Origin: Leptospira stimsonii
Lineage (GTDB): Bacteria; Spirochaetota; Leptospiria; Leptospirales; Leptospiraceae
Direction: 5' to 3'
DNA: 64,000 nucleotides
Assembly (NCBI RefSeq): GCF_003545875.1
Contig: NZ_QHCS01000001.1
Coordinates: 310,001 to 374,000, forward strand
Each line of letters opens with the position of its first letter. Positions within the stretch are counted from its first letter, which is position 1. Both the position numbers and the translations under genes were made by a program. Under the pieces are notes generated by a model. That model was not told where the DNA came from. It was given only the letters and a program-made list of their open reading frames with translations, and did not search any database. Below, in pieces: positions 45,993 to 55,830 of this stretch.

Positions 45993-47678
45993 TCACAAGT
46001 CCACGGAACTTCCGAAGGCCCCAGTAGCATCGGGATCGGTAAAGATCTGTGGAGCTGAAGTATAACCACCGGCTCCATCGGAAAAATATAAATAGGCCTT
46101 ACCTATAAAAGCGCCACCACCGATCGAATTCGGGGCACCGACGAGAAAGTCGCTAAAACCGTCTCCATTGATATCCCCCGTACTAATTACATTACCCATA
46201 TTTCCTTGATTTACAGCCTGGGTTAAGAAATTCAAAGAAGTAGAATTAAGTCCGGAAATATTTGTATCAAATAAGAATGTCTGAGCGCTTCCTTGCCCCG
46301 GAAAAGCATTTGTGTACGCGTATCCACCGTTTAAAATATCGGAATATCCGTCCCCATTGATATCGCCGGAGGCAACCGATGTTGCTGATTGCGAGCTCGA
46401 AATTCCCGTAACTGGACTGTTGATTGCGTTTGTAAGAATTCCCGCATTGGATAAATAAAGATACGTTCTGCCTGAGGAACCGGATTCTTGATAAGCTCCT
46501 AAAACTAAGTCAGCAAGACCGTCCCGATTTACGTCGGCAGTAGCCGCGGCATTCGCGTACCAGGTATTTGAAATTGCACCGGGGATCGTTTGAGACTGCG
46601 CCGCGAAAGAATTCCCTTGGGAAAGATGAACAAAGAGAGCGCCGTTTTGGGCTGACCCAACCGCTCCAACCATCACGTCCGATTTTAAATCTCCGTTGAT
46701 ATCGCCGAGAGCGATCGAATATCCGTAAAATTGTGTACTTCCGGCAAGTCCAGGATTGCTCAATTGTTGAATGTAACTCACGCCTTGTCCAATCACTGCG
46801 TTGGATGTAAATGCGTAAACATTTCCAACGTTGCCAGCATCGTATGGCGACCCGACGACGATATCGGAAAATCCGTCTCCATTGATATCCCCGGCCGCAA
46901 GATTTAAAAGTCCTGTTCCAACCGTCGTCGGGGTCAATGGTGTGGTGGAAAGGAGTCCACTGGATCCTAAAGAGAGGAAGACAGCGAAGTTCGCGGCTGT
47001 ATTGGATATTGTTGCGTCTGCATATCCATCGCCATCGATATCAGCCAGAACGACGGAATATCCAAAACCGCTCGCTCCGTTAATCGTTGTTATCGGTGAA
47101 GAATTCAATCCCTTCGGCTGACCCAGAGATAAATAGGCTCTTGCACGAGCAGAGTTTTGCGAGCCGATGAGCGCGTCCGGGTAACCATCACCATTGATAT
47201 CTTTATTCAAACCTTTTTGTACGATCGCTACCACCGGAATGGACCTTTGTCCGCTCGAGGTAACGGAACGAATTCCAATTGAATGCAAACTCCAGTCTTT
47301 CCAAATGCCTGACCCTGGAATTGTTGCCGGAACAGCAGGCGCGGGAAGTTGAAATTTCCATTGATTTCCGGAAATAATCGCCGGAAGAAAGGGACCCGAA
47401 TCTAAAGAGACTTCCACTCCAGCAACGGAAGAATCAAAATCCCCGGAAACAAAACCGGAATTCAAAAGACCCTTTGGTCCTACGCTCAAAAGGCGTGGAC
47501 GAGGAGCGCCGAAACTAACGCCGCAAGAATTCGCTTCGCCTCCATTAATGAAATAACTCACTAGTAAATTCTCATAAAAAAGAGATCCCTTTTCATCGCA
47601 GAAATTGTTCATCGATTTCACCGCGCAGGATTCTAGAAAAATAACGATAAAATAAATGAAAAGAAGACGGAATCTCAT
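45993..47678 (-). CDS. FG-GAP-repeat lipoprotein (integrin-alpha-like beta-propeller)
   Basis: 561 residues. Signal ending in a lipobox-like FLESC (Cys18). About seven FG-GAP/VCBS repeats, each with a calcium-loop of the DINGDGYxD type: DINGDGYPD, DIDGDGYAD, DINGDGFSD, DINGDLKSD, DVNRDGLAD, DINGDGYSD and DINGDGFSD. Each is followed by hydrophobic VVGSP or similar, making a seven-bladed propeller with Ca2+ sites. Ser/Gly/Ala/Asn-rich. Such lipoproteins are exposed or periplasmic adhesins or binding proteins; no ligand is deducible. It stands alone. Confidence 0.87.
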   Translation of the reverse strand: MRFRLLFIYFIVIFLESCAVKSMNNFCDEKGSLFYENLLVSYFINGGEANSCGVSFGAPRPRLLSVGPKGLLNSGFVSGDFDSSVAGVEVSLDSGPFLPAIISGNQWKFQLPAPAVPATIPGSGIWKDWSLHSIGIRSVTSSGQRSIPVVAIVQKGLNKDINGDGYPDALIGSQNSARARAYLSLGQPKGLNSSPITTINGASGFGYSVVLADIDGDGYADATISNTAANFAVFLSLGSSGLLSTTPLTPTTVGTGLLNLAAGDINGDGFSDIVVGSPYDAGNVGNVYAFTSNAVIGQGVSYIQQLSNPGLAGSTQFYGYSIALGDINGDLKSDVMVGAVGSAQNGALFVHLSQGNSFAAQSQTIPGAISNTWYANAAATADVNRDGLADLVLGAYQESGSSGRTYLYLSNAGILTNAINSPVTGISSSQSATSVASGDINGDGYSDILNGGYAYTNAFPGQGSAQTFLFDTNISGLNSTSLNFLTQAVNQGNMGNVISTGDINGDGFSDFLVGAPNSIGGGAFIGKAYLYFSDGAGGYTSAPQIFTDPDATGAFGSSVDL

Positions 47679-47809
47679 ATCAAAGGATAGTTAATAATAT
47701 ATTTACTAAAATTAAAGCGAAATCTTCTTTTAATGGACGAACTTTCATTCTGAAAATTACTCGAATTTTCCACTGGAGAATTATGAGGACGGAAAAATTC
47801 TAACAAAGA

Positions 47810-48421
47810 TTATAGGAGATCCGAACCCTTTCCTTCTCGAACAACGACAATTTCATCCCCGGTAACATCGAGAATCGTTGAAAGCTCGACCGCGACGATT
47901 CCTCCGTCGATAATCCCTTCAACCCGAGAACCGTAAATCTCTTCCAGAGAATCCACCTCGATAATAAACTCATCGTTCGCAAATACGGACGTTGAGGTGA
48001 GAGGATTCGGATGAATTTTCATTAATTCCTGAAGATAGATTGCGTCCGGAATTCTTATCCCGATTTGTTTTTCTTTCTGATTGGAAAAAGAAACTCGTGG
48101 AAGATTTTTATTCGCCCGAATGATAAACGTAAACGGACCGGGAGTTAATTTTTTCATCAATCGAAACGCTTCGTTGGGAAGATATTCGATATAATTCGAA
48201 GCTATGGAAATACTCGGGCAGAGAAGTGAAAGAGGTTGGTTTTTCGGAATATTCTTCAACTCGTATAATTTTTCCACTCCCAATTTGGATTGGGAATCCG
48301 CGACAAGCGCGTAAACCGTGTCTGTCGGAAAAATAAAAACCTTACCTTCCAACAGATCTTCAGAAATCTGTTGGAGTTTTCTTTTTTCAGGATTGATTGG
48401 GTGGAGGGAAATAATCATCAA
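47810..48421 (-). CDS. YciO/YrdC/Sua5-family protein (possible L-threonylcarbamoyladenylate synthase)
   Basis: 203 residues with the family ATP/threonine fold: VFIFPTDTVYALVADSQS (usual PTETVYGLG), TPGPFTFIIRANKNLPR and IGIRIPD. The C-terminal segment NPLTSTSVF and TTxxDxx-VVREGKGSD ending resembles the YciO branch more than TsaC, whose SANxSG motif is missing. tsaB and tsaE are both in this window, so a t6A role is possible, but YciO-type proteins are not proven TsaC enzymes. It is the last gene of the 50582-47810 operon, 13 bases after an SDR gene. Confidence 0.82.
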   Translation of the reverse strand: MMIISLHPINPEKRKLQQISEDLLEGKVFIFPTDTVYALVADSQSKLGVEKLYELKNIPKNQPLSLLCPSISIASNYIEYLPNEAFRLMKKLTPGPFTFIIRANKNLPRVSFSNQKEKQIGIRIPDAIYLQELMKIHPNPLTSTSVFANDEFIIEVDSLEEIYGSRVEGIIDGGIVAVELSTILDVTGDEIVVVREGKGSDLL

Positions 48422-48434
48422 AGATTAGACTCAA

Positions 48435-49178
48435 TTAGAGCCCAGCCGTGATTCCCCCATCCACAACGATCGTTTGTCCCGTAACATAGGCGGAAGCATC
48501 ACTAGCAAGATAAATTGCGGCACCGACCAAATCTTCGGGCCTTCCCATTCTTCCCATCGGAATCGCTTTGACCATCTGTTCCATCACTTCCGGTTTCTCT
48601 TTGATCATTTCCGTCATATCAGTATCGATAAAGCCCGGACAGATCGCATTCACTCGATAACCGGATCCGATCCATTCGACCGCCAAGGCTCTTGTCATGT
48701 TGATTACCGCACCTTTGGTCCCAGAATAAACGGAGGCAAACTTTGTTCCTCTCATTCCAAGAATCGAGGCGATATTGATGATATTTCCACCCTTCTTTTT
48801 GTGAATCTTGTAATACGAAGCGCAGGTTCTAAAAACTCCAGTAAAGTTTGTTTGAATGATCGATTCGATTTCATCTTCTTTTAAGAAGGCCGCCGGTTTA
48901 TTCGCGGCAATTCCCGCGTTATTTACGAGTACGTCCAATTTACCGTGTTCTTTTACGATCGATTCTATGATCGACGTCATTGCATCCGGTTGACGAATGT
49001 CCGCGGCGAAACCATGAATACCGGTGCCTTCAAATCTTTTTACCGATTCTTCCGAAGAGCCGGTTCCATAAACGATTGCTCCGGCTTCTTTAAATCCCAG
49101 GGCAAAATGTTTTCCAATTCCGCGAGTGGAACCAGTTACAAGGACCGTTTTATTTTTTAAGTTAAAGAGATTGCTCAA
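48435..49178 (-). CDS. FabG-like short-chain dehydrogenase/reductase
   Basis: 247 residues. TGSTRGIGKHFA (cofactor-binding TGxxxGIG), NNAGIAANKPA, catalytic YSGTKGAV (YxxxK) with Ser in NIASILGMRG, and the C-terminal YVTGQTIVVDGGITAGL are all classical SDR. It reduces or oxidises an acyl or keto substrate with NAD(P)H; FabG is the nearest well-known relative but the exact reaction is not set by sequence. The TTG start has an AGGAG site. It starts six bases after the lipoprotein gene. Confidence 0.9.
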   Translation of the reverse strand: MSNLFNLKNKTVLVTGSTRGIGKHFALGFKEAGAIVYGTGSSEESVKRFEGTGIHGFAADIRQPDAMTSIIESIVKEHGKLDVLVNNAGIAANKPAAFLKEDEIESIIQTNFTGVFRTCASYYKIHKKKGGNIINIASILGMRGTKFASVYSGTKGAVINMTRALAVEWIGSGYRVNAICPGFIDTDMTEMIKEKPEVMEQMVKAIPMGRMGRPEDLVGAAIYLASDASAYVTGQTIVVDGGITAGL

Positions 49179-49184
49179 TTGTAT

Positions 49185-49673
49185 TTACTCCTGATTGTAT
49201 TTCGGTTTCACCGGATAACAAGGTCTTATACTCTCTATCGATTCTTCGTTCGTTGCGCCTTCGGGGCCTTTTCCTCTTTCGGTATCAAAAGTGCGAATCA
49301 GTTTTCGAGAATCAATTCTAATATTCTTCCCAAAGTCCGAATTTGTATCCCGTGTTCTTTCCTTTTTCGGTTTCTTATCGGAATACGGATCGAAAATTTC
49401 TGCACCTCTTTCATCTTTTTCAATGGTAAGGTCGTCAACCAGAACTTCTCGATTAATATAGTGAGCACCGTCGCTTTCATACGTATTATGCAAAGGGTCG
49501 CAATCAAACATATCGATTTTAGTAACAATTTTATCGCAAAGAATCAAATATTCCTTACAGAGGTATTGGAAACTTTGTTCTTTTACTCGATCAAAACTTC
49601 CTCTCCTACAAGAAGGGAAAAAAATGACAACGAATAGGATGGCTAAGAATCTAAATATGGAATTGACGTTCAT
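49185..49673 (-). CDS. Small lipoprotein of unknown function
   Basis: 162 residues with a clear lipobox (VVIFFPSC, Cys22). The mature part has pairs of cysteines (YLCKEYLILCDK, FDCDP) and a charged, disordered-looking C-terminal half (KKPKKERTRDTNSD). Not recognised. It lies in the operon between the exported protein and the SDR gene, six bases from the latter. Probably membrane-anchored. Confidence 0.7.
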   Translation of the reverse strand: MNVNSIFRFLAILFVVIFFPSCRRGSFDRVKEQSFQYLCKEYLILCDKIVTKIDMFDCDPLHNTYESDGAHYINREVLVDDLTIEKDERGAEIFDPYSDKKPKKERTRDTNSDFGKNIRIDSRKLIRTFDTERGKGPEGATNEESIESIRPCYPVKPKYNQE

Positions 49674-49691
49674 AAAAGTTAAGTTAGAATA

Positions 49692-50582
49692 TTATGGTTT
49701 TCTGTTATTTTGCTTTTCAGAGGCGGGCGTTGCATTCTTGGATTCACTTTCCTTTTGAAGTTTTCCATCCGAAATCCCGAGTTTCCATTCGTAGGATCGC
49801 AAAGTTCGAACCCTATCTTTTTTTCTTTCTTCTTCCGATTCGGAATGAAGTTTATCCTCCGAGTCGTCCCAGTAGATTAGTTCTTCCGGCTTTAAATAGT
49901 CCGTTTCTAAAATTCTATTCTTCGAAATTCGATCGGAAAGGGAAATCGATGAATCTTCATTTTTTCCTAAAAGAATTTTAATATGATAAAGTGAAATCAA
50001 AGCCTGTTTTTGGAAATGAAGCGCGGACGTTCTTTCGCCTTTTTCCAATTCGGTTACGGATGCTTTCGTAGTCTCACCGGAACGGACATAGTATTTTTCC
50101 AAAATCGGGAGGATGTTTTTATTTTTATTTTTCTGATCCAGACGAATCGATACGATCAAAGGTGCGAGTTCTTGACCGAGTTGAATCGTCTTCGTTTCGT
50201 AATCCCTTCTCAATATTTCTTCCAAAGGAACGAGCGCTTTATACACGTTTTCAAAACCGGTTGCGGCCGTTGCGTATTCAGCTCTGAGATAGGAAGTTTC
50301 TGCATTGCCGTAGTCTAAACTCATCTTATCGAGATCTTGTTTTTTTCCAAAATTCAAAAGAGAGGTACGAATTCCTTTTAATCCTAGGAATGCTTTTTTA
50401 CGAACGGATTCTAATTTTCCGGATTCGATCAGTTCTTTCTCGGAACTTATTTTTTTATTTTCTTTGAGGTCTCTTGGATCGCCGATTTTTTCCTGGGAGT
50501 AAGTCGACCCGATCAATATAAAAAATAAGAATCCGACCAGAAAAGGGAGATTAAAATAAGAAGAATTTTGATTCTCTTTCAT
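49692..50582 (-). CDS. Exported protein of unknown function, helical
   Basis: 296 residues from ATG 50582; an in-frame start three codons upstream (50591) is possible. A signal peptide (LVGFLFFILIGSTYSQ) is followed by helical, TPR-like sequence around 85-150 (SYLRAEYATAATGFENVYKAL, ASVTELEKGERTSALHFQKQ) and a low-complexity tail. The segment of about 165-200 (SALHFQKQALISLYHIKILL) also fits helical repeats. No domain recognised. First gene of the operon with the lipoprotein, SDR and YciO-family protein; divergent from maf with 60 bases between starts. Confidence 0.72.
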   Translation of the reverse strand: MKENQNSSYFNLPFLVGFLFFILIGSTYSQEKIGDPRDLKENKKISSEKELIESGKLESVRKKAFLGLKGIRTSLLNFGKKQDLDKMSLDYGNAETSYLRAEYATAATGFENVYKALVPLEEILRRDYETKTIQLGQELAPLIVSIRLDQKNKNKNILPILEKYYVRSGETTKASVTELEKGERTSALHFQKQALISLYHIKILLGKNEDSSISLSDRISKNRILETDYLKPEELIYWDDSEDKLHSESEEERKKDRVRTLRSYEWKLGISDGKLQKESESKNATPASEKQNNRKP

Positions 50583-50642
50583 CCATACCAATATCGACCG
50601 GAAAACGGGTGCAAAGCAAGGCTTTTCTCAAACTGTGGATGA

Positions 50643-51196
50643 ATGATCGTCCTGAGATCCAGATCCCCTCGCCGAAAACAGGTTCTGGAATCTCTGGATC
50701 TAGATTTTCGAGTGGAACCGGAAGACGTCGACGAACGCTCGTTTCAAAACGAAAGTCCATTGGAATACCTCAATCGAATCACACTTTCAAAATTGGGAAA
50801 TAAGACTGAGAAAGAGCTACTTGTTTCCTGCGATACGATTGTAGTCCACGATCAACGGATTCTTCAAAAACCCGCCGATTTTGAAGAAGCAGTAGCTATT
50901 TTAGAAAGTTTAGCCGGCAAAACTCATATCGTATATTCCGGTTTGGGAATCTACGATCGCGGTTTGGAACAATTCGCATTCGATTCCTCCAAAGTGACCT
51001 TTCGAGATTGGACAAAAGAGCAAATCATCGAATACGTTGAAACATATTCACCTTTTGATAAGGCGGGAAGTTATGGAATTCAGGACACAAATGGTCCTGT
51101 CAAACGTTACGAAGGTTCCTACACAAACATCCTCGGCTTTCCGATCCGGATGTTTTTTCAGTATCATAGAATTTGGGAAAAATATTTAAAAGGAAA

Positions 51197-51206
<10 letters not shown>
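50643..51206 (+). CDS. maf: Maf-family nucleoside triphosphate pyrophosphatase
   Basis: 187 residues. The signature starts IVLRSRSPRRKQVLESL (canonical LASxSPRRxELL), continues with LLVSCDTIVV, the KPADFEEAVAILESLAGKTHIVYSGL block and DKAGSYGIQ. The family hydrolyses non-canonical NTPs (dTTP/UTP or m7GTP), giving housecleaning and septation effects. ATG 50643. The 3' end overlaps a small convergent reading frame by 10 bases. Confidence 0.93.
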
Positions 51207-51415
<209 letters not shown>

Positions 51416-51500
51416 AATCTATTCTTCGGAGATTCGATTCCTTAGCTTAAGCTAATTGTTTCCTTTTTTTGGAAACGTTTCGAATTCTACATCGTAGACA

Positions 51501-52589
51501 ATGGCGACTAAAACTAAAGAATACAAAAATACGATCGAGTTTCTTTCGGATATCGGAAAGGAGCTTCCCTCGATCGTTTTCGTTGCTGCAAAAGAATCCT
51601 ATGAATTCGAAATTCTCGCTGAGAAATACAAAGAAGCAATTCGCAAAAGCGGAGAATCGATCGAAATCGTTATCTTTGTCTCGGAGCCGGGTGATTTCGA
51701 AAGATTTCAATCGGAAGCCTTTAACCTGGACATGTTTTCCAATCGAAAATTGTTCATTATCAAATCGGGACTTGAATTTTTTAAACCGGTTTCCGGTGGA
51801 AAGGGAAAGAACAATGAATCTTTACAAAAACAATTCTCCAACTTTCCCGATTCCATTCAGCTCTTAGTTCATTACAATCACTGGGAAGTTCCGAGCAAGG
51901 TTCTTCAACTTTTTGGCGGAAAAGCCAATCTAATCAAAACGAAAAATTTTTATCCGAACGAAACCAAGGGCGGACTTCTACAGGCTTGCAAAGAAATCGG
52001 AGTTCAATTGGAAGAAGATGCGATGGACGAGTTTCTGCACAAGATTCCCCCTTCGATGGGCGCGTATTTGCAATCGCTTTCAAAACTGAAACTCTACCTA
52101 AGCAAGAAGGTTTTTAACAAACAAGATATCGAAGACGTTCTTCTCTTTAATTCGGAACTCAACTCGAGCGGCCTGGTGGATTTTTTTATGGAATCGGATC
52201 GAATCCGTTTTTTTAAGGAATTCAGAAAATTTCAGAAAGGGAAGGATTCCCTTCTTCTTTTTTTTACGATTCTAAAAGAAAGAATCGATCAGCTCAGAAA
52301 ATACAAAATCATTTCTAGAAAGTATGAAACGACTCTTTCCGACGAAGAAGTTTACGAGTATTTGGACATTCAATCTTATAGTCCGGCTAGAAAGAATTTC
52401 GTGAGAAACCGTCTGAAAAAGGAAGCAACGTTCTTTTCCGATAAGATCATCGGAGACCTCTACGATTTTATCATTGATATGAATATTAGAATCAAAACCG
52501 GATCAGAAAAGGAAGAATCGGAATTCTATTTCAATCGAAAGATGGAAGATTTTTTTATTCAGCTTCGCCGGAAAGACCGAATTCTATAA
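51501..52589 (+). CDS. holA: DNA polymerase III delta subunit-like protein
   Basis: 362 residues. The order of features fits HolA: an N-terminal AAA+-like fold without Walker motifs (YEFEILAEKYKEAIR, FNLDMFSNRKLFIIKSGLEF), a linker and a helical collar domain (LLQACKEIGVQLEEDAMDEFLHKIPPSMGAYLQSLSKLKLYL, IEDVL). Delta opens the DnaN clamp; dnaN lies at the right end of this window. It is a divergent sequence, so I name it by architecture. The 3' end overlaps the convergent activator-like gene by 35 bases. Confidence 0.8.
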   Translation: MATKTKEYKNTIEFLSDIGKELPSIVFVAAKESYEFEILAEKYKEAIRKSGESIEIVIFVSEPGDFERFQSEAFNLDMFSNRKLFIIKSGLEFFKPVSGGKGKNNESLQKQFSNFPDSIQLLVHYNHWEVPSKVLQLFGGKANLIKTKNFYPNETKGGLLQACKEIGVQLEEDAMDEFLHKIPPSMGAYLQSLSKLKLYLSKKVFNKQDIEDVLLFNSELNSSGLVDFFMESDRIRFFKEFRKFQKGKDSLLLFFTILKERIDQLRKYKIISRKYETTLSDEEVYEYLDIQSYSPARKNFVRNRLKKEATFFSDKIIGDLYDFIIDMNIRIKTGSEKEESEFYFNRKMEDFFIQLRRKDRIL

Positions 52590-53424
52590 TCTTTCTATAA
52601 ATCGTTCTTTCCGAAATCCCTAAAATTTTCGCGGCTTTTTCTCGATTCCCATTCACTAAAATCAGATTCTTTTTTATGATTTCTCTTTCATAATCTCGAA
52701 GCGGAATTCCCGTTTTAACTTCTATAAATTCTTTATAAACATAAGAGGTTTCGAACATCTGTGGGGGAAGGTGCTTTGTATCTAGAACTCGAACCGGGAA
52801 CAAAGAAACCATACTCTCCAATAAATTTCGCAACTGTCGAATATTACCTGGAAAATCGTAATTCAAAAGTAAGTGATAGAGTTTTTCACTCAGTCTCGTT
52901 TCTTTTCGTTTGTATTTGTCCGAAAGTATTTCTAAAAAATGTTTTATAAGAAGAGGGATGTCCTCTTTCCTTTCTCGAAGATCCGGAAGATCCAATCTGT
53001 AATTCGAAATTTCAAGATATAAGGATTCTAAGATATCACCGGACTCCAATTTTTGTTTCCATTCCTTGCCTGATAAAAAAACAAATCTTGAATCGGTTTG
53101 ATTTTCGCGTAGCTTTCTGAGTAAGTGCGCTTGGACTTCTTTGGGAGCTTTTGTAAAATTCTTAAATACGAAGTAAGTGTTTTGATCTTGGGAAAGAAAA
53201 TTTTCCAACGCGGATTCTTTTTCAAGGTTTTCCGAATCTATAATCTTTAAGGAAGGTTTCCTTCCGGAAAGGTTGGCGATCAATTGAGCAATGAACGTCT
53301 TCCCGGTGCCGGGCCCGCCAGTGACAAATAGGGGCATTCGATTTTGGGAAAACGATTTGAGTCGATCTAATATTCTAACCGAGTTGGATGCGTTGCTGAT
53401 AAAAATATGCTCGTCGGAATTCAA
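52555..53424 (-). CDS. Degenerate sigma-54-activator-like AAA+ regulator with Fis-type HTH
   Basis: 289 residues from a TTG start with AGGGA upstream. Walker A is intact (GGPGTGKT, 36-43) but the ELFGHxxGAFTGA loop is missing, and the Walker B position reads YFVFKNF (84-90) in place of LFLDEIG. The spacing between the two motifs is about 20 residues shorter than in NtrC. The arginine-finger segment DLPDLRERKEDIPLL and sensor II FPGNIRQLRNLL remain, and the C-terminal Fis-like HTH NREKAAKILGISERTIYRK (260-278) is complete. It may bind DNA and nucleotide but is unlikely to activate sigma-54 polymerase in the normal way. It follows the VWA gene by 23 bases. Confidence 0.85.
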   Translation of the reverse strand: MNSDEHIFISNASNSVRILDRLKSFSQNRMPLFVTGGPGTGKTFIAQLIANLSGRKPSLKIIDSENLEKESALENFLSQDQNTYFVFKNFTKAPKEVQAHLLRKLRENQTDSRFVFLSGKEWKQKLESGDILESLYLEISNYRLDLPDLRERKEDIPLLIKHFLEILSDKYKRKETRLSEKLYHLLLNYDFPGNIRQLRNLLESMVSLFPVRVLDTKHLPPQMFETSYVYKEFIEVKTGIPLRDYEREIIKKNLILVNGNREKAAKILGISERTIYRKIIEFGLSGEAE

Positions 53425-53447
53425 ATGAGGATCCCTTTAGAAAAAGA

Positions 53448-55001
53448 TTATAATCCTTTGACCTGCAGAACTCTACCTCGGACGATACAATCGAAAGAAC
53501 TTTTATTCGTATTTTGAAAATAATTTCTTACCTGGACGGGCGTACATACCAAGATTTGAGACGGACTTCCTCTATAAACTTCGGTAAGATCCGCAACATT
53601 GGTCACACCGTCCACCGAAGCGCCTGAAGGAACATAAGTCGTTTGATAACTCACTGTTTCTTCTTGTTCGGGTATTTTAACTCCTTTAGGCAATGAGATC
53701 CAAAAAGCTCTCTCACCGGATTTAACCAAAATTGCCGGTCCTTCCGATTTATATTCCCCTTTTAAAAGTACGTTTGAAAGCAAATAGGCCAAGTTATCCT
53801 GAAGAGGCTCCGAGGCGAGAATCTTGTCGCCCGTAAGTTCCGAGTAAATTTCTGTAAAATTGAGAGGATTGATGGATTCCGACTCCGTGTATTTTCCTGA
53901 ATAGGATACCTTATTCAGCGAAGCTTCGGATCCGATTTTTCCAGGCGCGAGTTCGGAAAATGTAAAATAGATCTGCCTTCCCCGAAAAATCAACGTTTTC
54001 GAGTCTTTCGCAGTGCTAACTTTCCGGGAATACGTAATCTCAAAAAAACTCTCTTTCGGAAGAATCCCTTTGTAATACTGAGTCTGTGATATGGAAAAAT
54101 AAGGAGCAGTGAAAAGTCGAATTCCATAACCGTTGGATTCTAAATCTTGCAAAATAGAAGATAAGGTTGGATTGGGAATTTTTCCCTTTGCATTTGTAAG
54201 AATGATTATGTCTTGAATGGTTTGTGATTTCGCACCTATAGAAAGAAGATTTCTTTTTACTTGAATCAAAGCATTCGAAAGATCGTCCAACGAAGATTTT
54301 CCAACGGATCTAAGATTGGAGATTTGAGTTCTTAATTCCGAGAGCGAGGTAGCTTTGGGTAGAACGGTAGTTTTTCCTTCTGAAAACGTAGCAACTCGAA
54401 GTCCAGTCACCGATCCCCAGGACGCATTCTTTACAAATTGAACCCATTCTTCTCTTTCTCTTTGGAAAGACGGGGAAAGATCTACAACGAAGATCAACTC
54501 TTTCGATGTTTTCTTTTGACTGATTTCCGCTATTTGTCTCTTTTTTGAGGGAATCCAAGGAAAAGACTTCTCAGTCATAGAACGCATCAAAGAAAAAAGG
54601 TCCGATTTTTCCGTGAGATGCAGTTCATCGAATTGCTTTTGTGTACAATTATAAACGGATCTATCTAGTGAAACTTGATTTTGAAAATGGAGCTCATCCC
54701 TTACTAAGTAATCAACCGAGAGTTCGGAACAGAGTTTTAGAAAATCTTCTTTTCCGAAATGAGAACTTTTAAATTTTTCAAATATTTCTTTGTCTTTAAT
54801 TCTTTCCGTAGTTTCTACTTTGGCCCTTAAGAGTAGGTTTGCATAAAAAGCCCCAAATTTGGAAATTTCTTGCGATCTGTCACCGATTCTTTGAAAAGAA
54901 TTTGGTAGGCTTCCTTCAATCTTTCCGGGAAGGAAAGTTATACTCGTAGAGAGTAAAGGGTGAGCCAAGAAAATTAAGAAAAATAATAAATTTCGTAACA
55001 T
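53448..55001 (-). CDS. Exported von Willebrand factor A-like protein
   Basis: 517 residues with a signal peptide (LLFFLIFLAHPLLS). A VWA-type domain spans about 168-320: IFVVDLSPSF contains DxSxS of the MIDAS, and IIILTNAKGK sits where TDG is expected, so the third metal ligand is altered. The C-terminal half is beta-rich. An N-terminal part of about 130 residues is unrecognised. Probably a periplasmic or surface binding protein. It begins about 140 bases from the divergent lipL21 start and is transcribed ahead of the degenerate activator-like gene. Confidence 0.72.
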   Translation of the reverse strand: MLRNLLFFLIFLAHPLLSTSITFLPGKIEGSLPNSFQRIGDRSQEISKFGAFYANLLLRAKVETTERIKDKEIFEKFKSSHFGKEDFLKLCSELSVDYLVRDELHFQNQVSLDRSVYNCTQKQFDELHLTEKSDLFSLMRSMTEKSFPWIPSKKRQIAEISQKKTSKELIFVVDLSPSFQREREEWVQFVKNASWGSVTGLRVATFSEGKTTVLPKATSLSELRTQISNLRSVGKSSLDDLSNALIQVKRNLLSIGAKSQTIQDIIILTNAKGKIPNPTLSSILQDLESNGYGIRLFTAPYFSISQTQYYKGILPKESFFEITYSRKVSTAKDSKTLIFRGRQIYFTFSELAPGKIGSEASLNKVSYSGKYTESESINPLNFTEIYSELTGDKILASEPLQDNLAYLLSNVLLKGEYKSEGPAILVKSGERAFWISLPKGVKIPEQEETVSYQTTYVPSGASVDGVTNVADLTEVYRGSPSQILVCTPVQVRNYFQNTNKSSFDCIVRGRVLQVKGL

Positions 55002-55081
55002 AAAAAATTAGTGCGACGCAAATCTCTCTCTGGATTCATTTAGGGAAATCTATGTTTCAAAGCAACCTATTAAAAAATGTG

Positions 55082-55109
55082 TTGCATAAACTCAGCGAAG
55101 TATTAGATT
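55082..55109 (+). promoter_or_regulatory. Possible sigma-70 promoter of lipL21
   Basis: TTGCAT (55082-55087) and TAGATT (55104-55109) are separated by 16 bases, and lie about 30 bases upstream of the ATG. AAGGAG at 55127-55132, six bases before the ATG, is a strong ribosome site, as expected for an abundant outer-membrane lipoprotein. The promoter boxes are only partial consensus matches. Confidence 0.35.
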
Positions 55110-55115
55110 TTTTCT

Positions 55116-55700
<585 letters not shown>

Positions 55701-55702
<2 letters not shown>

Positions 55703-55720
55703 GCTTTTTTCTAAAAGCTT
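55701..55720. repeat. Short inverted repeat overlapping the lipL21 stop codon
   Basis: AAGCTTTT / AAAAGCTT around a four-base TTCT loop, starting within the TAA stop. It precedes the main terminator by ten bases and could assist termination or protect the 3' end of the lipL21 mRNA. Confidence 0.55.
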
Positions 55721-55730
55721 TCCTGTTTCG

Positions 55731-55760
55731 AAACCCCGCCCTGAAAAGCGGGGTTTTTTA
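55731..55760 (+). terminator. Rho-independent terminator of lipL21
   Basis: Stem AAACCCCGC / GCGGGGTTT with an eight-base loop and a following run of T on the plus strand. The A run on the other side makes it partly bidirectional and able to serve the convergent lipoprotein gene as well. Confidence 0.9.
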
Positions 55761-55830
55761 TTGGATTTTGCAGAATAGAATTTTAATTTTTAAAGCGAAA
55801 TAGTTCAGAACTTAAAAGAACTAGCTTTGC

